A DNA stretch of 31,278 nt from a virus: the IMG/VR virus record IMGVR_UViG_3300020731_000057, positions 1-31,278 of that record; one strand, given 5' to 3'. Below are positions 29,395-31,278 of the stretch, in pieces. The position numbers and the translations under genes are program-made. The notes under the pieces are model-generated. The model was not told the DNA's origin. It saw nothing but the letters and a program-made list of their open reading frames with translations, and did no database searches. Numbering within the stretch: position 1 is the first letter of the stretch; every line of letters starts with the position of its first letter.

Positions 29395-29851
29395 ACGGCC
29401 CACGAACGGTTGCACTGAACTCAGCACTAGCCTCTAGGGCTCGCATGAGGCTTCCCTCGTCCTCGTGGCTGACGTAGAGCGCGCCTAAGGCTGGCTGAGC
29501 ACCTGAGCCAATAGCGCCAAACGAAATTCCTTTTTCGCTCGGCATTTCTAGGATTGCCAAATCCTCGTCTACCTCGTAGATTTTGCCGGCCTCAACAAAC
29601 AAGAAGTTCCACTCTTTGACATCGGTCTGGAAGTTGTCCAGGAGCTGCTTCATGGTTGGCAGGTGGGCTTTGCTGGCCATGTCGAACATGGTCTGTCCGG
29701 CCTTCCAGTTGCCTGAGAAGCCAATCAAAAGGTTGCCAAACTTGCCTACTTTTGGCGAAGCCGTAATTGCTCCAATGTCGGCATCAGCAGCCAATGAGTC
29801 TGCTCCCATCCAAGAGCCGTCGCGAGTCACGATTGCAGCGACAACGGTCAT
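29375..29851 (-). CDS. Proteasome-beta/HslV-like Ntn hydrolase
   Basis: A 158-aa protein. After Met removal the first residue is Thr, and the family catalytic residues fall at the exact expected places: Thr1, Asp17 (GADS) and Lys33 (SPKVGK). Other family marks are LLIGFSGN in place of the GFAG turn, GKIYEV, and FGAIGSGAQPALGAL for the GSG-helix motif, then ALEASAEFSATVRGPFRIV for the C-terminal part. Length is near HslV (about 175). It should be a threonine peptidase or amidase that forms rings. Its partner unfoldase is unknown. It follows GroES and a small zinc protein in one operon (ATGA overlap at 29848-29851). Confidence 0.8.
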   Translation of the reverse strand: MTVVAAIVTRDGSWMGADSLAADADIGAITASPKVGKFGNLLIGFSGNWKAGQTMFDMASKAHLPTMKQLLDNFQTDVKEWNFLFVEAGKIYEVDEDLAILEMPSEKGISFGAIGSGAQPALGALYVSHEDEGSLMRALEASAEFSATVRGPFRIVGL

Positions 29852-30021
29852 GGCTCAGCTCTCAATTCGGAGCCGTAGTCAATGGGGTCACAGAAGCGCG
29901 AGTTGTTGCTCTTGTGGCTCCAGTGGACTGTGCTTGGCGTGGGCTTGCCGTTGCGGACGTAGATCGTGCGCTCAATGACTTGCTTGCAATGCCTACACTT
30001 CGAGGATTGCGAGGATGCCAT
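29848..30021 (-). CDS. Small zinc-finger protein, 57 aa
   Basis: Found by direct translation. A 57-aa protein with CRHC (residues 9-12), then VHWSHKSNNSRFC with His and Cys44, so a likely CCHC or CCHH zinc site. Basic N-terminal half. Start overlaps the end of GroES by 29 bases and the stop overlaps the Ntn-hydrolase start (ATGA), so it is coupled to both. Function unknown. Confidence 0.65.
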   Translation of the reverse strand: MASSQSSKCRHCKQVIERTIYVRNGKPTPSTVHWSHKSNNSRFCDPIDYGSELRAEP

Positions 30022-30286
30022 AGGAACTAATCAACTTGAAGTCGTCGCCAGCCAAAGGGAATGACATGGCTTGGCGTGGGTCAAAAATGACTCGTTGTCC
30101 TGGCTCAACCTCAATGGGGATGAGTGTGCCGTCGAAGGTGTGACGACCTTCCCCGACTGAGACCACAGTGGCCTCTTGGTCGTTCTCGTTGGTCAGGTTC
30201 AAGATGAGACCGGACTCAGTAGTTTCCTTTGGTGGGTCTAGTTGCAGAATCACCTTGTCGCCGAATGCCTGTAGTTTCATGGTCAC
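29993..30286 (-). CDS. groES: GroES-like co-chaperonin
   Basis: A 97-aa Cpn10. The opening MKLQAFGDKVILQLDPPKETTESGLIL (split) gives the first strand and a mobile loop at about 18-33 with the hydrophobic SGLIL tip, then ATVVSVGEGR, GTLIPIEVEPGQRVIFDP and FKLISSYGILAILEV, all in family order. It caps the host GroEL, probably to fit phage proteins such as the large capsid subunit, as gp31 does in T4. The first codon is GTG (30286) with AGAGGA seven bases upstream; the ATG at 30280 is too far from that site. The gene belongs to the operon under the copy-3 operator. Confidence 0.93.
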   Translation of the reverse strand: MTMKLQAFGDKVILQLDPPKETTESGLILNLTNENDQEATVVSVGEGRHTFDGTLIPIEVEPGQRVIFDPRQAMSFPLAGDDFKLISSYGILAILEV

Positions 30287-30289
30287 AGT

Positions 30290-30424
30290 CTAGTCCTCTC
30301 GTGCGCGGAGGATTTCCTCCCAGCGAATGGCGTCCAATTTGGCTCGCGTCTGAAGTCGGCGTCGGGTGCGCTTGACGATTTTGCGCCGGATGCGACGAGC
30401 TCGACGTTCGCTAGTCCACTTCAT
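30290..30424 (-). CDS. Small Arg-rich protein, 44 aa
   Basis: Found by direct translation. A highly basic helix (RRARRIRRKIVKRTRRRLQTR), followed by an acidic end (WEEILRARED). TAATG junction with the upstream gene. GGGAG is near the start. It may bind nucleic acid by charge, or fold on a partner; unknown. Confidence 0.55.
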   Translation of the reverse strand: MKWTSERRARRIRRKIVKRTRRRLQTRAKLDAIRWEEILRARED

Positions 30425-30753
30425 TAGTTCTCCCATCCAAAGCAACGTGCGTAGTAGGCGCACTCTTCATTGTCCATCATGCCTTTGCCACGAACTTCGC
30501 CACGAATGACTGAGACGTTTTTCCAAGCAACAATTTGGGTGTCGAACTGGGTTGAGATTCGAGCCTCACCGACAAGAACATCTCCAACGTGCAAATCGAG
30601 CAACGCCAACTTCTTTGACATCTTTACGTCAAATCGTTTGCCGTCAATGTGAACCTGGGCGCATGGAGTCCATCCCCAGCCACCGTCAAGGGTAACATCC
30701 CAACCGTGAATTTCTAGTTCAAACTTTTCCAAAACGAGTGATGCACTTTTCAT
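30424..30753 (-). CDS. Hypothetical protein, first gene of the chaperonin operon
   Basis: A 109-aa protein, not recognised. Beta-rich (LEIHGWDVTLDGGWGW, CAQVHIDGKRFDVKM, ARISTQFDTQIVAWKNVSVI), with a short Cys-bearing end (NEECAYYARCFGWEN). OB-fold-like alternation is possible. Its start is GACTTAGGAGGTCGAAATG, the same as in two other operator-controlled operons. It is translated before the small basic gene and GroES. Confidence 0.65.
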   Translation of the reverse strand: MKSASLVLEKFELEIHGWDVTLDGGWGWTPCAQVHIDGKRFDVKMSKKLALLDLHVGDVLVGEARISTQFDTQIVAWKNVSVIRGEVRGKGMMDNEECAYYARCFGWEN

Positions 30754-30787
30754 TTCGACCTCCTAAGTCGTACTGCTTGATGTATCT

Positions 30788-30816
30788 ATAGTATGTCCAA
30801 ACATTGGACAATGCAA
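30788..30816 (-). promoter_or_regulatory. Promoter with palindromic operator (copy 3)
   Basis: On the minus strand: -35 TTGCAT (30816-30811), then the palindrome TGTCCAATGTTTGGACA (30810-30794), then -10 TACTAT (30793-30788). Spacing is 17 bases, exactly the palindrome. This is the clearest of the three control regions. It drives the operon 30753-29375. Confidence 0.8.
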
Positions 30817-30895
30817 GCATCTATGAGCATTTGCGCGGTTGATTTTCCTTGAAATTGCAAGGGTTTCAAAAGTTTCTCAAAAAAACTTCCGAAAA

Positions 30896-31018
30896 TTACT
30901 GACAAGCCTCGCAGTATTCGGGGTTCTCAAGGGAGCAGGCCAGCGCCTCCTCCGGGGTGAACTCTTTGGTGACGGCCACAGCGCCGTTGGTGAAGTCGAT
31001 GTTGGAGAAATTTGTCAT
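30896..31018 (-). CDS. Small acidic protein, 40 aa
   Basis: Found by direct translation. It begins MTNFSNIDFTNGAVAVTKEF, then TPEEALACSLENPEYCEACQ, with three Cys near the end. Not recognised. There is no strong ribosome-binding site at the ATG. Codon composition fits neighbours. It lies in a stretch where no other frame is convincing. Confidence 0.45.
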   Translation of the reverse strand: MTNFSNIDFTNGAVAVTKEFTPEEALACSLENPEYCEACQ

Positions 31019-31056
31019 AGGGTTGACAATTTTACCACAGGCTATTTGCCACCAGC

Positions 31057-31278
31057 CTAGTTGATCTCATTTACTGGATTCCCTGCTGACTCCGGTGGAA
31101 CATCAAGAGAGTATAGGGTCGGAAATACGCTAAGCATTGGATCTACAACGTCGAGGTAGTCCAGTACCTTGATTACGTCGCAGGGGTAAGACGCTGGGTA
31201 GCCGTCCTCATGCTTGCATGCGATACAAAACATTCCGCTTGACGTGGCTCGGTGCTTCTCTCGTAGTGCTTTGCGCTC
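31057..31278 (-). CDS. Zinc-motif protein, 5' end outside the window
   Basis: Partial: 73 residues are visible and the start lies beyond the right end. It has the pattern CIACKHEDGYPASYPCDV, a common actinophage zinc motif (CxxC with a later YPC), then a helix (IKVLDYLDVVDPML) and an acidic tail. The stop at 31057 fixes the end. Function unknown. Confidence 0.6.
   Translation of the reverse strand, partial: ERKALREKHRATSSGMFCIACKHEDGYPASYPCDVIKVLDYLDVVDPMLSVFPTLYSLDVPPESAGNPVNEIN

Noticed and set aside
30839-31060. Plus-strand open frame of 73 codons
   Set aside because: No start site, and the opposite strand holds a small frame with better composition.
1-31278. tRNA, rRNA, CRISPR array, integrase or insertion sequence
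   Set aside because: I looked for cloverleaf ends, regularly spaced repeats and recombinase or transposase motifs and saw none. Short-range search by eye cannot rule out an unusual tRNA.

Overview
The window is a contiguous piece of a tailed-phage (siphovirus) genome. The host is very probably an actinobacterium: the phage carries a WhiB-type iron-sulfur regulator, a secreted Rpf-like (resuscitation-promoting-factor) muralytic protein, a tail gene order typical of actinophages, many GTG/TTG starts and leaderless-looking genes. Base composition looks moderate, unlike high-GC mycobacteriophages, so an aquatic or other moderate-GC actinobacterium is plausible; this is inference. No integrase, DNA polymerase, tRNA or CRISPR is visible. 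Both ends cut through the genome: a gene runs off the right end, and a ribosome-binding-site-like sequence faces off the left end.

Almost everything is transcribed leftward (minus strand). Reading from right to left: 31278-29375 is a small-gene cluster with an operator-bearing promoter, a GroES-like co-chaperonin and a proteasome-beta/HslV-like Ntn hydrolase. 28852-29394 is the only plus-strand gene, a PD-(D/E)XK-like nuclease, separated from the terminase by a 323-bp divergent region with direct and inverted repeats. 28528-17512 is the packaging and head-tail module: small and large terminase, portal-MuF fusion, capsid maturation protease with a long scaffold-like tail, major capsid protein, connectors and major tail protein. 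17416-10649 is the tail module: tail assembly chaperones joined by a -1 frameshift, an HK97 gp10-like protein, tape measure, a large minor tail protein and a receptor-region protein. 10640-6702 is a lysis-related region with NlpC/P60-like endolysin, several small membrane proteins, a metallophosphoesterase and a second papain-fold protein, closed by an intrinsic terminator. 6480-25 is an early or accessory region: many small proteins, HTH proteins, an Erf-like recombination protein, SSB, WhiB, HNH and VRR-NUC nucleases, small zinc proteins and the Rpf-like enzyme.

Three leftward operons share a control cassette. Each has one or two 17-bp palindromes TGTCC-N7-GGACA in the promoter, followed by an identical translation-start context GACTTAGGAGGTC. 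In two of them the palindrome fills the interval between a TTGCAT -35 and the -10. This looks like a repressor regulon inside the phage, with the repressor not identified here.

Other notable points: the same 103-residue domain lies in both the major capsid protein and the large minor tail protein; the leader of whiB can form two mutually exclusive RNA hairpins; the capsid protease has a DnaJ-like double CxxCxGxG zinc module; the large terminase has a C-terminal zinc ribbon; and there are several genes too short for ordinary ORF calling (33-57 aa), many coupled by ATGA or TAATG overlaps.
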